Assembly: GCF_900638555.1 (NCBI RefSeq)
Contig: NZ_LR134525.1
Location: 2,046,001-2,110,000, forward strand
Length of the DNA stretch: 64,000 bases
Origin: Neisseria meningitidis
GTDB taxonomy: Bacteria > Pseudomonadota > Gammaproteobacteria > Burkholderiales > Neisseriaceae
Direction of reading: 5' to 3'
Numbering within the stretch: the stretch's first letter is position 1; every line of letters begins with the position of its first letter. Below are positions 48,358-57,602 of the stretch, piece after piece. Under the pieces are notes generated by a model. It saw nothing but the letters and a program-made list of their open reading frames with translations. It searched no databases and had not been told where the DNA came from. The translations under genes were made by a program, and so were the position numbers.

Positions 48358-49605
48358 TCAGCCTTTGAAGCGTTTGAAGACCAGCGTGCCGTTGGTGCCG
48401 CCGAAGCCGAAGGAGTTGGAAATGGCAACGTCGATTTCCGCGTCGCGCGCTTCGTTGGCGCAGTAGTCCAAATCGCAGCCGGCTTCAACGTCTTGTTCAA
48501 AAATGTTGATGGTCGGCGGGATTTTGCCGTCGTGTATCGCCAAAATGCTGTACACGGCCTCCACGCCGCCCGCCGCGCCGAGCAGGTGGCCGGTCATGGA
48601 TTTGGTCGAGCTGACGACGGTTTTGTAGGCGTGTTCGCCGAACGCGCGTTTGAGGGCTTTGGTTTCGTTGGCATCGCCCAAGGGGGTGGACGTGCCGTGC
48701 GCGTTGACGTAATCCACGTCTTCGGGATTGATGCCGGCATCTTTCAGCGCGCGGGTAACGGCAAGGGCGGGGCCTTCTTCGTTCGGCGCGGTGATATGGT
48801 AAGCATCGGAACTCATGCCGAAGCCGACGATTTCGGCGTAGATTTTCGCGCCGCGTTTTTTGGCGTGTTCCAATTCTTCCAACACCAATATGCCCGCGCC
48901 TTCGCCGATAACGAAGCCGTCGCGGCCTTTGTCCCACGGACGGGAAGCGGTGGCGGGGTCGTCGTTGCGGGTGGAGAGGGCTTTCATCGCGGCAAAACCG
49001 CCCACGCCCAAAGTGCTGATTGCGCCTTCCGCGCCGCCGGCAACCATTATGTCCGCGTCGCCGTATTTGATCAGTCGGGCGGAATTGCCGATGGCGTGCG
49101 CGCCGGTGGTACAGGCGGAAACCATCCCGTAGCTCGGGCCGCGGTAGCCTTTGAGGATGGTAACGTGTCCGGAAATCAGGTTGATCAGCGAACCGGGGAT
49201 AAAGAAAGGGTTGATTTTGCGCGCGCCGCCTTCGATTACGGCTTTGCCGGTGACCTCGATGCTGGGCAGTCCGCCGATGCCGGAACCGATGTTCACGCCG
49301 ATGCGGTCTTTGTCGAGGTTTTCCACATCGTCCAAACCCGAATCGGCGATTGCCTGCAATGCGGCGGCAATGCCGTAGTGGATGAATACGTCCATCCGGC
49401 GCGCTTCTTTCGCGCTGATGTATTGTCCGATGTCGAAACCGCGCACTTCGCCGGCGACACGGCTGTTGATGTCGGATGCGTCAAAGCGGGTAATCGCGCC
49501 GATGCCGCTTTTGCCGGCGAGCAGGGTGTCCCAAGCCTCTGCGACAGTGTTGCCGACAGGGGAAACCTGACCTAAGCCTGTAATGACTACTCTTCTCTGA
49601 CTCAT
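48358..49605 (-). CDS. fabF: 3-oxoacyl-[acyl-carrier-protein] synthase II
   Basis: 415 residues. The Cys-His-His triad is seen in [17 protein letters not shown] (Cys at about 164), [11 protein letters not shown] (about 305) and [15 protein letters not shown] (about 342). It elongates acyl-ACP in fatty-acid synthesis and controls temperature-dependent unsaturation in E. coli. acpP, its protein substrate, lies upstream in the same direction, with a terminator-like hairpin between them. Confidence 0.96.
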   Translation of the reverse strand: MSQRRVVITGLGQVSPVGNTVAEAWDTLLAGKSGIGAITRFDASDINSRVAGEVRGFDIGQYISAKEARRMDVFIHYGIAAALQAIADSGLDDVENLDKDRIGVNIGSGIGGLPSIEVTGKAVIEGGARKINPFFIPGSLINLISGHVTILKGYRGPSYGMVSACTTGAHAIGNSARLIKYGDADIMVAGGAEGAISTLGVGGFAAMKALSTRNDDPATASRPWDKGRDGFVIGEGAGILVLEELEHAKKRGAKIYAEIVGFGMSSDAYHITAPNEEGPALAVTRALKDAGINPEDVDYVNAHGTSTPLGDANETKALKRAFGEHAYKTVVSSTKSMTGHLLGAAGGVEAVYSILAIHDGKIPPTINIFEQDVEAGCDLDYCANEARDAEIDVAISNSFGFGGTNGTLVFKRFKG

Positions 49606-49721
49606 GATAACCTCGCTGTTGGTTGTCGGAATGGGGGCATATGCGGCTGTCGTGCAGATGCCGTTTGGAATTTGCGGCAGGTATTTAAACGGAGTTTAAG
49701 CAGTTTGCCATATAAGGGAAA

Positions 49722-49750
49722 AGCCTCTATTGCGCGGTGCAGCAGAGGCT
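49722..49750 (-). terminator. Hairpin terminator after acpP
   Basis: Stem AGCCTCT / AGAGGCT followed by TTTT on the minus strand, 22 bases after the acpP stop. It may attenuate read-through into fabF, so that acpP is made in excess. Confidence 0.7.
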
Positions 49751-49771
49751 GTTGTGTCGGGCGACGACCGG

Positions 49772-50008
49772 TTAGCCGTTGTGGGCATTGATGTAGTCGA
49801 TAGCCAGTTGGACGGTGGTGATTTTTTCGGCATCTTCGTCGGGGATTTCGCAGCCGAATGCTTCTTCCAAAGCCATAACCAGCTCCACGGTGTCCAAAGA
49901 ATCCGCGCCCAAGTCGTCTTGGAAAGAAGATTCGTTTTTCACGTCGGCTTCGTTTACGCCCAGTTGTTCAGCAACAATTTTTTTAACTTGTTGTTCGATG
50001 TTTGACAT
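49772..50008 (-). CDS. acpP: Acyl carrier protein
   Basis: 78 residues, acidic. [17 protein letters not shown] (about 36-52) carries Ser37, the site of 4'-phosphopantetheine attachment. The core carrier of fatty-acid and lipid A synthesis. AAAGGAACG precedes the ATG at 50008. Divergent from pyrD. Confidence 0.97.
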   Translation of the reverse strand: MSNIEQQVKKIVAEQLGVNEADVKNESSFQDDLGADSLDTVELVMALEEAFGCEIPDEDAEKITTVQLAIDYINAHNG

Positions 50009-50239
50009 ATCAGTCGTTCCTTTATGCCTTGCGGCAGGTTGTTTAAGGGAAATAAATCGGTGGTATTGTACCGACTTTTAATAGAGTTTTCTATCTAATG
50101 ACTATTATATCAATATTTGCCGATTTGTACATTTTTGGGTGCGGCGGGTTTTGTCGTTCAAGTTTGACCTGTGTGCCGTATGTTTGGCGGGATTTCGGTT
50201 AAAATGGCGGCATTTCCATCTGAAGCAGAAAGCCCTGTC

Positions 50240-51247
50240 ATGTATCCACTTGCCCGTCGCATCCTGTTTGCACTCGATGCCGAAAAAGCCCACCACTTCA
50301 CGCTCGACGCGCTCTACACGGTTTATAAATTGGGTTTGATTCCTGTAACCGACAACCGTACCAAACCTGTAAAATTGATGGGTATGGATTTGCCCAACCC
50401 TGTCGGACTTGCCGCCGGACTCGACAAAAACGGCGAATACATCGACGCATTGGGCGCGCTCGGCTTTGGTTTCATCGAAATCGGCACGGTAACGCCCAAA
50501 CCGCAGCCCGGCAACCCGCAGCCGCGCCTCTTTCGCGTTCCCGAACACCAAGGCATCATCAACCGCATGGGTTTCAACAACCACGGTATCGACACCATGA
50601 TACGCAACATCGAAAAAAGTAAATTCAGTGGCGTATTGGGCATCAACATCGGTAAAAACGCGGTTACACCCATCGAAAACGCTGCCGATGATTATTTAAT
50701 CTGCCTTGAAAAAGCCTACGCACACGCAAGCTACATTACCGTCAATATTTCCTCGCCCAACACCAAAAACCTCCGCGCGCTGCAAGGTGGCGACGAGTTG
50801 AGCGCATTGCTTGAGGCTTTGAAAAACAAACAGGCACAGCTTGCCTCTGTATACGGGAAATACGTTCCGCTCGCCGTCAAAATCGCCCCCGATTTGGATG
50901 AAGCACAAATCGAAGACATCGCCCACGTTGTCAAATCCGTCGAAATGGACGGCATCATCGCTACCAATACCACCATCGACAAATCAAGTCTCGGCAGCCA
51001 TCCGCTCGCAGGCGAGCAGGGCGGTTTGAGCGGGCTGCCCGTTCATGAAAAAAGTAATCGGGTGTTGAAGCTGTTGGCAGACCACATCGACGGCAAGCTG
51101 CCGATTATCGGCGTAGGCGGCATTATGGAAGGCGGGGACGCGGCAGATAAAATCCGCTTGGGCGCGACCGCCGTCCAAGTGTACAGCGGATTGATATACA
51201 AAGGTCCGGCATTGGTCAAAGAATGTTTGAAGGCTTTGGCGCGATGA
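50240..51247 (+). CDS. pyrD: Dihydroorotate dehydrogenase (quinone), class 2
   Basis: 335 residues from ATG 50240 (MYPLARRILFALDAEKAHHF), the membrane-associated N-terminal helices of class 2 enzymes. NPVGLAAGLDKNGEYIDALG at about 54-73, VNISSPNTKNLR at about 172-183 with the catalytic Ser, and GVGGIMEGGDAADKIRLGA near the C-terminus. It oxidises dihydroorotate with quinone in pyrimidine synthesis. The frame to 50171 is leader sequence. Confidence 0.96.
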   Translation: MYPLARRILFALDAEKAHHFTLDALYTVYKLGLIPVTDNRTKPVKLMGMDLPNPVGLAAGLDKNGEYIDALGALGFGFIEIGTVTPKPQPGNPQPRLFRVPEHQGIINRMGFNNHGIDTMIRNIEKSKFSGVLGINIGKNAVTPIENAADDYLICLEKAYAHASYITVNISSPNTKNLRALQGGDELSALLEALKNKQAQLASVYGKYVPLAVKIAPDLDEAQIEDIAHVVKSVEMDGIIATNTTIDKSSLGSHPLAGEQGGLSGLPVHEKSNRVLKLLADHIDGKLPIIGVGGIMEGGDAADKIRLGATAVQVYSGLIYKGPALVKECLKALAR

Positions 51248-51262
51248 CGTGTCCCGCCCAAA

Positions 51263-51300
51263 ATGCCGTCTAAACGCACGTTTTGCCGTTCAGACGGCAT
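51263..51300. terminator. Paired uptake-sequence terminator of pyrD
   Basis: ATGCCGTCTAAA and inverted TTCAGACGGCAT, 15 bases after the pyrD stop. In 51301-51500 I see no gene; the stretch 51420-51475 is strongly AT-rich. Confidence 0.55.
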
Positions 51301-51500
51301 TTTCATTTCCTTTTTCCGCCTGCCGCCCCTTGAAAATCCCTTACGCGCCGCCCTGTTTGAAACAAAGCAAACGCCCGCCGCGAACCGGACAATCTTGATA
51401 CGCAGCCAAAGCAAGTCCGGCGGTAAGTTGTTAAATATATAAGCAATTGATACAAAAAATAATTTTATACTGTGGCGGACGGCTTGGGAAAACGCAAAAT

Positions 51501-51578
51501 ATGAACGGCGTTGAAATTCATGATGTGGAAAATAAGGATACGGCGGATAATCAAAAGATTTTATATTTAAGGATTTGA
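51501..51578 (+). CDS. Very short open frame ahead of the immunity-like genes
   Basis: ATG 51501 to TGA 51578 encodes 25 residues (MNGVEIHDVENKDTADNQ...), ending one base before the ATG of the next gene. There is no good ribosome site. It could be a leader or the last codons of a lost upstream gene. Confidence 0.2.
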   Translation: MNGVEIHDVENKDTADNQKILYLRI

Positions 51579-51579
51579 T

Positions 51580-51903
51580 ATGTTTAAGGACGAACTAAAT
51601 GAATTTATCCGATTGATATCCGATCCGGAAAGTGAATTGGATGAATGGTATTTGAGTGATTTTAAAGATGAACATATATGGGAAATGCAAAGTTACGAAG
51701 CATTTTCATGTTTGCGGGAAGCAGTCCCCTATTTGTTTGCTTATCCCCGATACGGGTATGAACTGTTGGAGATAATTTCCGCGTTAAAAGAAACATCTGA
51801 TACGACAGAATTATTTTATGAGCCGGGTATCGTGCCTTTGCTGATTGCTTTATATAAAGAAGATAGTTATCTGGTAAATATGGTCAAACGGATATTCAAA
51901 TGA
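51580..51903 (+). CDS. Small acidic protein, immunity-like (A)
   Basis: 107 residues, AT-rich and without uptake sequences, with AAGGATTTG just before the ATG. Acidic and helical (FKDELNEFIRLISD..., ELLEIISALKETSD). No family recognised. Its size, charge, base composition and company suggest an immunity protein of a polymorphic toxin system, but no toxin gene is present in this window. Confidence 0.55.
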   Translation: MFKDELNEFIRLISDPESELDEWYLSDFKDEHIWEMQSYEAFSCLREAVPYLFAYPRYGYELLEIISALKETSDTTELFYEPGIVPLLIALYKEDSYLVNMVKRIFK

Positions 51904-51989
51904 TGAAAGGGGCGCGGGCGTTTGCTTGGCGGAAGGCAGGTAACTCAATTTGAAGGACGCGGAAGCCGATACGTTAAAAAGGATGAAAA

Positions 51990-52271
51990 ATGGAAAACGG
52001 GCAACGGAATAACCGGTTTCCTTTGGAAAAACGAATTTTTTATCTGGAGCATTCGGGGCGGTATCTGATGATTTGCGCCTTATCGGATTATTCCCAAAAC
52101 AAACATACTGTCGTTATGGCAAATTTCATCTATCCGGATGAAAAAACGGATTGGCGGAATTTGGATGATTTATTCAATGAGTTGGTTTTAGAGGAATTGC
52201 AGGCTTCATTTATGGATTGGCATCCGACTGTTGAAGAGGCAATCAGCCGTCATTTGGAAGACTTTTCGTAA
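51990..52271 (+). CDS. Small protein, immunity-like (B)
   Basis: 93 residues from ATG 51990 with AAAAAGGATG upstream. Contains FYLEHSGRYLMICALSDYSQ and an acidic C-terminal helix (WHPTVEEAISRHLEDFS). No family recognised. AT-rich like its neighbours. Confidence 0.5.
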   Translation: MENGQRNNRFPLEKRIFYLEHSGRYLMICALSDYSQNKHTVVMANFIYPDEKTDWRNLDDLFNELVLEELQASFMDWHPTVEEAISRHLEDFS

Positions 52272-52323
52272 CAGGCGTCAATCGGAAGGGGCGGAATGAC
52301 GGGGCAGGCAATCGGAGTAAAAA

Positions 52324-52796
52324 ATGAACCTTGATTTAACCGCGCAAAAAGTCCGTCTTTCTTGGAAGGATATTCTGTGGGGGTATGGGAATAAATACTT
52401 GGGTTGGGCTGATGTGGCAGCTTATGCCCGAAAAATGACGCTTTCAGATCATGATGAACGTGTGTTCAAACTATCTTTAATCAACAAATCCAATATTCTT
52501 GAATTAAAGCCTGTTCTGGAAGATTTGGCTTCGGAAATGAGGGATTATTCCCCTAAAAATTGGCTGTACGTCCTCTTAAGCGATGTATTCCATAGAAAAG
52601 AAGAATTTGAGGATCCTTTGGGGAAGTTGAAAAAATTTATGCAGATTTTGATTATCCGGAAGAAATAGAATCATTTGTCAGGTATATGCCGCCCAAAGAC
52701 GGTTATATTCCTTCTGCCCACACCTATGAAGAAAATATTGCCCGGTTATATTCTCACTGGGAACACTATTTGAACAACGGCGGAGGGCAGGGTTAA
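52324..52796 (+). pseudogene. DUF2247-like gene with a frameshift
   Basis: ATG 52324 (after ATCGGAGTAAAAA) opens a frame with LSWKDILWGYGNKYLGWADV and DYSPKNWLYVLLSDVF, recalling the DUF2247 family often found among immunity genes. It stops at 52668, but after DP the true continuation lies one frame over: GEVEKIYADFDYPEEIESF, then YMPPKDGYIPSAHTYEEN and SHWEHYLNN, ending TAA 52796. Four G at 52619-52622 instead of five would cause exactly this shift. Intact length would be about 157 residues. Confidence 0.6.
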
Positions 52797-52809
52797 AACC
52801 GGCAATCCG

Positions 52810-52845
52810 ATGCCGTCTGAAGCATTATCCGGCCTTCAGACGGCA
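52810..52845. terminator. Paired uptake-sequence hairpin, cassette end 1
   Basis: ATGCCGTCTGAAGCATTATCCGG-type hairpin; an almost identical 49-base stretch recurs exactly 600 bases downstream. 52846-53049 shows no gene. Confidence 0.55.
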
Positions 52846-53049
52846 AACGGATTAGAGCGGAAGATTTGAAAGCGGGGGCGGGCTGCATTCCGGAAGCGGC
52901 AAAACCCGAACCGCCCGCATCGTTGCCGATAAACCGATAAGGAAATCGTTTTGCCGGACCGGGTGCAAATGTTTGATAACAATCCTGCCGCCCGGCAAAA
53001 ATGCTTTAAAGAAAGCAGGATTGGTTAATTTAAAAGGAAAAATTAAAAA

Positions 53050-53385
53050 ATGACGGTTGATAAGGAACAAGTAGAAAAGATGATTTATTCTGAAAATAAA
53101 CAGAGTGTTATTGACGGTATGCTCGGTATGACCTTCAGCTCGGAGGAGGATGAAATCCCCTGGATTTCCGAGAAGTTGACGGAGTTGTCGAAACATAAAG
53201 ACTTGGATATTGCCAGATTGTCATTAACCTGTTTCGGACATCTCGCCAGGATGCATGAAAATATCGGCGATTGCGATAAAGTGATTGCTTTATTGCTCTC
53301 AAAACAAGGTGATCCGGATTTTCAAGGTTTTGCCGAAGATGCGTTAGACGAGATTTCTTTATTTATATTTAAAAAGCGTCCGTAA
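53050..53385 (+). CDS. HEAT-repeat-like small protein, immunity-like (C)
   Basis: 111 residues from ATG 53050 with AAAAGGAAA upstream. All-helical, with repeated patterns such as ISEKLTELSKHKDLDIARLSL and TCFGHLARMHE, similar to the short HEAT-repeat immunity proteins found beside CDI and Rhs toxins. No toxin nearby. A DUS hairpin follows. Confidence 0.55.
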   Translation: MTVDKEQVEKMIYSENKQSVIDGMLGMTFSSEEDEIPWISEKLTELSKHKDLDIARLSLTCFGHLARMHENIGDCDKVIALLLSKQGDPDFQGFAEDALDEISLFIFKKRP

Positions 53386-53409
53386 GCGCGGATTAAACCT
53401 GTCAATCCG

Positions 53410-53446
53410 ATGCCGTCTGAAGCGTTATCCGGCTTTCAGACGGCAT
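53410..53446. terminator. Paired uptake-sequence hairpin, cassette end 2
   Basis: Near copy of the hairpin at 52810-52845, including the flanking CAATCCGATG and GCGTTATCCGG. Confidence 0.55.
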
Positions 53447-53461
53447 CGAAGGTTGCTATGA

Positions 53462-53526
53462 TATAGTGGCTTGACTTTAAACCGGTACGGCTCCGCCTTG
53501 CCCTGATTTGAAGTGAATCTGCCATC
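53462..53526. repeat. Degenerate Correia remnant
   Basis: TATAGTGGCTTGACTTTAAACC at the left and a decayed right end CCCTGATTTGAAGTGAATC; the core is reduced to a few bases. Confidence 0.7.
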
Positions 53527-53559
53527 ATCTTCCCGTCATCCTTCCAAACGGAATCCGAA

Positions 53560-56250
53560 ATGTCCGACAACCGCCTCGACACCGCCCGGCACCATTCCCT
53601 GTTCCTTGCCCGCCAGCTCGACAACGGCAAACTCAAGCCCGAAATTTTCCTGCCCATGTTGGACAAGGTGTTGACCGAAGCTGATTTCCAAGCTTTTGCT
53701 GATTGGGACAAAATCCGCGCGGAAGAAAACGAGGAAGAATTGGCGCGGCAGTTGCGCGAGTTGCGCCGTTATGTCGTGTCGCAGATTATCGTGCGCGATA
53801 TAAATCGCATCAGCGATTTGAACGAAGTAACCCGTACGATTACGCTGTTTGCCGATTTTGCCGTCAATACCGCGCTGGATTTCGCCTACGCCTATTATCG
53901 GGACATGTACGGCACGCCAATCGGGCGTTATACCAAATCGCCGCAGTATTTAAGCGTGGTGGCGATGGGCAAGGCGGGCGGCTATGAGTTGAACGTGTCT
54001 TCCGACATCGATTTGATTTTCGTCTATCCCGAATCAGGCGACACCGACGGCAGGCGCGAACGGGGCAATCAAGAGTTTTTCACCAAAGTCGGGCAGAAAC
54101 TGATTGCGCTGCTGAACGACATCACCGCCGACGGACAGGTGTTCCGCGTCGATATGCGGCTGCGGCCGGACGGTGATTCGGGCGCGTTGGTATTGAGCGA
54201 AACCGCGCTGGAGCAATATTTGATTACGCAGGGGCGCGAATGGGAACGCTACGCGTGGTGCAAAGGCCGCGTGGTTACGCCGTATCCGAACGGAATCAAA
54301 TCGCTGGTGCGCCCTTTCGTGTTCCGCAAATATTTGGATTACAGCGCGTATGAGGCGATGCGTAAGCTGCACCGCCAAATCAGCAGCGAAGTCAGCAAAA
54401 AAGGCATGGCGGACAACATCAAACTCGGCGCAGGCGGCATCCGCGAAGTCGAATTTATCGCCCAGATTTTTCAGATGATACGCGGCGGACAAATGCGCGC
54501 GCTGCAACTGAAAGGCACGCAGGAAATGCTGAAAAAACTTGCCGAGCTGGGCATCATGCCGTCTGAAAACGTCGAAACCCTGCTCGCCGCCTACCGCTTC
54601 CTGCGCGACGTCGAACACCGCCTGCAATACTGGGACGACCAGCAAACCCAAACCCTACCCTCCTCGCCCGAACAGCAACAACTGCTCGCCGAAAGCATGG
54701 GTTTCGACAGCTACGCCGCCTTTTCAGACGACCTCAACATTCATCGGAACAAGGTCAATCAGTTGTTCAACGAAATTTTGAGCGAACCTGAAGAGCAAAC
54801 ACCCGACAACAGCGAATGGCAATGGGCATGGCAGGACAAACCCGACGAAGAAGGGCGGCGATGCCGTCTGAAGGCGCACGGGTTCGATGCCGAAACCGTC
54901 GCCGCAAGGCTCGACCAAATCCGCCACGGCCATAAATACCGCCATCTTTCCGCACACGCCCAGCCGCGTTTCGATGCGGTTGTGCCGCTGTTCGTACAGG
55001 CGGCGGCAGCGCAAAGCAACCCGACCGATACATTGATGCGGCTGTTGGATTTTCTCGAAAACATCAGCCGCCGATCCGCCTATCTCGCCTTCCTCAACGA
55101 ACATCCGCAAACCTTGGCGCAACTGGCAGAGATTATGGGCCAAAGCTCGTGGGTGGCGGCGTATCTGAACAAATATCCGATTCTGCTGGACGAACTCATC
55201 AGCGCGCAATTATTAGATACGGCGTTTGATTGGGACAAACTCGCCGCCGAACTTTCAGACGGCATCAAAACCTGCGGCGGCGACACCGAAGCGCAAATGG
55301 ACACCCTGCGCCATTTCCAGCACGCCCAAGTCTTCCGTCTCGCCGTCCAAGACCTCGCCGGACTGTGGACGGTAGAATCCCTCTCCGACCAACTCTCCGC
55401 CCTCGCCGACACCATCCTCGCCGCCGCCCTGCTGTGCGCGTGGGCGGACATGCCCAAAAAACACCGCGACACCCCGCAATTCGCCGTCGTTGGTTACGGC
55501 AAACTCGGCGGCAAAGAACTCGGCTACGCCTCCGACCTCGACCTCGTCTACCTCTACGACGATCCCCACCCCGACGCAGGCGACGTGTACAGCCGCCTCG
55601 CCCGCCGCCTGACCAACTGGCTTTCCGCCGCCACTGGCGCAGGCAGCCTCTACGAAACCGACCTGCGCCTGCGCCCTAATGGCGACGCCGGTTTCCTCGC
55701 CCACAGCATCGCCGCCTTTGAAAAATACCAGCGCGAAAACGCCTGGACGTGGGAACACCAATCCCTTACCCGCGCCCGCTTCATCTGCGGCACACCCGAA
55801 ATTCAGACGGCCTTCGACCGCATCCGCACCGAAATCCTCACCGCCGAACGCGACCAAACCGCCTTGTCAGGCGAAATCATCGAAATGCGCGAAAAAATGT
55901 TCCCCACCCACCCGCCTGCCGACAGTAACGTCAAATACGCGCGCGGTGGCGTGGTCGATGTCGAATTTATCGTCCAATATCTGATACTTGCCCATGCCCG
56001 CCAGTATCCGCAACTCTTGGACAACTACGGCAACATCGCCCTCTTAAACATCGCCGCCGACTGCGGTTTGATTGACAAAACCCTCGCCGGACAAAGCCGC
56101 ACCGCCTATCGCTTCTACCGCCGGCAGCAACATAACACCAAACTGCGCGACGCCAAAAAAACCGAAGTAACCGGCGAACTGTTGGCACATTACGGCAATG
56201 TCAGGAAATTGTGGCGGGAAGTGTTCGGCGAAGAAGCGGCAACCGCCTGA
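53560..56250 (+). CDS. glnE: Bifunctional glutamine synthetase adenylyltransferase/deadenylyltransferase
   Basis: 896 residues from ATG 53560. Two nucleotidyltransferase domains: GKAGGYELNVSSDIDLIFVY at about 136-155 (deadenylylating) and YGKLGGKELGYASDLDLVYLY at about 645-665 (adenylylating), each followed by a helical GlnE domain. It switches glutamine synthetase off and on by AMP transfer to a tyrosine. Length is near the family norm. A commensal-dialect uptake sequence (AGGTCGTCTGAA) lies inside at 54723-54734. Confidence 0.95.
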   Translation: MSDNRLDTARHHSLFLARQLDNGKLKPEIFLPMLDKVLTEADFQAFADWDKIRAEENEEELARQLRELRRYVVSQIIVRDINRISDLNEVTRTITLFADFAVNTALDFAYAYYRDMYGTPIGRYTKSPQYLSVVAMGKAGGYELNVSSDIDLIFVYPESGDTDGRRERGNQEFFTKVGQKLIALLNDITADGQVFRVDMRLRPDGDSGALVLSETALEQYLITQGREWERYAWCKGRVVTPYPNGIKSLVRPFVFRKYLDYSAYEAMRKLHRQISSEVSKKGMADNIKLGAGGIREVEFIAQIFQMIRGGQMRALQLKGTQEMLKKLAELGIMPSENVETLLAAYRFLRDVEHRLQYWDDQQTQTLPSSPEQQQLLAESMGFDSYAAFSDDLNIHRNKVNQLFNEILSEPEEQTPDNSEWQWAWQDKPDEEGRRCRLKAHGFDAETVAARLDQIRHGHKYRHLSAHAQPRFDAVVPLFVQAAAAQSNPTDTLMRLLDFLENISRRSAYLAFLNEHPQTLAQLAEIMGQSSWVAAYLNKYPILLDELISAQLLDTAFDWDKLAAELSDGIKTCGGDTEAQMDTLRHFQHAQVFRLAVQDLAGLWTVESLSDQLSALADTILAAALLCAWADMPKKHRDTPQFAVVGYGKLGGKELGYASDLDLVYLYDDPHPDAGDVYSRLARRLTNWLSAATGAGSLYETDLRLRPNGDAGFLAHSIAAFEKYQRENAWTWEHQSLTRARFICGTPEIQTAFDRIRTEILTAERDQTALSGEIIEMREKMFPTHPPADSNVKYARGGVVDVEFIVQYLILAHARQYPQLLDNYGNIALLNIAADCGLIDKTLAGQSRTAYRFYRRQQHNTKLRDAKKTEVTGELLAHYGNVRKLWREVFGEEAATA

Positions 56251-56257
56251 ACAAAAA

Positions 56258-56297
56258 ATGCCGTCTGAAGCCTGACAATCTGGGTTTCAGACGGTAT
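56258..56297. terminator. Paired uptake-sequence terminator of glnE
   Basis: ATGCCGTCTGAA and inverted TTCAGACGGTAT (one mismatch), 8 bases after the glnE stop. A short dRS3 remnant follows (56340-56440). Confidence 0.55.
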
Positions 56298-56485
56298 TTT
56301 CGTACCGTGCCGTTTTAAGGTTGCGGCAGAGCTAAAGCGATTTATCGGGAATGGCTGAAACCCAAAAACCGGATTCCTCTTTCGCGGGAATGACGGGATT
56401 TCAGGCTTCTGTTTTTGTGGGAATGATGGGATTTGTTACCCAAGCAAAAATCAAAACAAACAAATAAGAACCGTTTAAAACCCCG

Positions 56486-56523
56486 CCGTTTCCATTAAAA
56501 TAGCGCATTCTACTTTTCAGACG
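56486..56523. repeat. Direct repeat, left copy of the uvrD upstream region
   Basis: CCGTTTCCATTAAAATAGCG and the following 18 bases match 62338-62375 at 36 of 38 positions. The right copy is directly ahead of uvrD. Confidence 0.85.
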
Positions 56524-56527
56524 ACCT
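56516..56527 (-). other. Uptake sequence of another dialect (AGGTCGTCTGAA), left end of the block
   Basis: Exact 12-mer AGGTCGTCTGAA on the minus strand, the form described for the N. mucosa/N. sicca group (AG-mucDUS), differing from the resident ATGCCGTCTGAA. Confidence 0.8.
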
Positions 56528-56528
56528 T

Positions 56529-57602
56529 GGATTCGGATTTCAAGTGCAACACTAGTGTATTAGTGGTTGGAACAGATTCAAGAATAAAACACTTGGCGTT
56601 TCGTAGCCAAGTGTTTTTCTTGGTCGGTGGTTCAACTCATCTTGAACCCTGCGTATCTCCCGATCACTGATGTTACGGAAATCGGTTTGTTTGGGGAAGT
56701 ATTGCCGGATGAGTCCGTTGGTGTTCTCATTCAGCCCTTTCTCCCAAGAATGGTAAGGGCGACAAAAATAAGTCTCCGCTTTCAATGCTTTGGTTATTTT
56801 GGTGTGTTGGTAGAACTCTTTGCCGTTATCCATGGTGATGGTGTGCACCCTGTCTTTATGTGCCTTTAATGTCCTAACAGCTGCCCGGGCAGTGTCTTCG
56901 GCTTTGAGGCTATCCAATTTGCAGATGATGGTGTAGCGGGTAACGCGTTCGACCAAGGTCAATAATGCGCTTTTCTGTCCTTTGCCGACAATGGTGTCGG
57001 CTTCCCAATCGCCGATACGGGATTTCTGGTCGACGATAGCGGGTCGGTTTTCTATGCCGACACGGTTGGGTACTTTGCCTCTGGTCCATGTGCTGCCGTA
57101 GCGTTTGCGGTAGGGTTTGCTGCATATTCTGAGATGTTGCCACAACGTGCTGCCGTTGCTTTTGTCTTGGCGAAGGTGGCGGTAAATGGTGCTGTGGTGG
57201 AGCGTGATCTGGTGGTGTTTGCACAGGTAGGCGCATACTTGTTCGGGACTGAGTTTGCGGCGGATAAGGGTGTCGATGTGCTGAATCAGCTGCGAATCGA
57301 GCTTATAGGGTTGTCGCTTACGCTGTTTGATAGTCCGGCTTTGCCGCTGGGCTTTTTCGGCGCTGTATTGCTGCCCTTGGGTGCGGTGCCGTCTGATTTC
57401 GCGGCTGATGGTGCTTTTGTGGCGGTTAAGCTGTTTGGCGATTTCGGTGACGGTGCAGTGGCGGGACAGGTATTGGATGTGGTATCGTTCGCCTTGGGTC
57501 AGTTGCGTGTAGCTCATGGCAATCTTTCTTGCAGGAAAGGCCGTATGCTACCGCATACTGGCCTTTTTCTGTTAGGGAAAGTTGCACTTCAAATGCGAAT
57601 CC
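56529..57602. mobile_element. IS1655-type insertion sequence (IS30 family)
   Basis: About 1.07 kb bounded by imperfect inverted repeats GGATTCGGATTTCAAGTGCAAC (as 56529-56550) and its inverse at 57581-57602, 20 of 22 matching, with one full-length transposase. Clear target duplications were not found. It lies directly beside the left AGGTCGTCTGAA motif. Confidence 0.85.
56552..57517 (-). CDS. IS30-family transposase of IS1655
   Basis: 321 residues. N-terminal HTH (YIAKQLNRHKS-type: TEIAKQLNRHKSTISREIRR, about 22-41). The DDE catalytic triad lies in IGDWEADTIVGKG (about 190), ITMDNGKEFYQH (about 248) and the Glu of WEKGLNENTNGLIRQYFPK (about 280). IS1655 is known from N. meningitidis. The frame is intact. 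Confidence 0.93.
   Translation of the reverse strand: MSYTQLTQGERYHIQYLSRHCTVTEIAKQLNRHKSTISREIRRHRTQGQQYSAEKAQRQSRTIKQRKRQPYKLDSQLIQHIDTLIRRKLSPEQVCAYLCKHHQITLHHSTIYRHLRQDKSNGSTLWQHLRICSKPYRKRYGSTWTRGKVPNRVGIENRPAIVDQKSRIGDWEADTIVGKGQKSALLTLVERVTRYTIICKLDSLKAEDTARAAVRTLKAHKDRVHTITMDNGKEFYQHTKITKALKAETYFCRPYHSWEKGLNENTNGLIRQYFPKQTDFRNISDREIRRVQDELNHRPRKTLGYETPSVLFLNLFQPLIH

Noticed and set aside
53462-53526. Active promoter or complete Correia element ahead of glnE
   Set aside because: Only one end is well preserved; the element is a remnant and promoter activity cannot be claimed.
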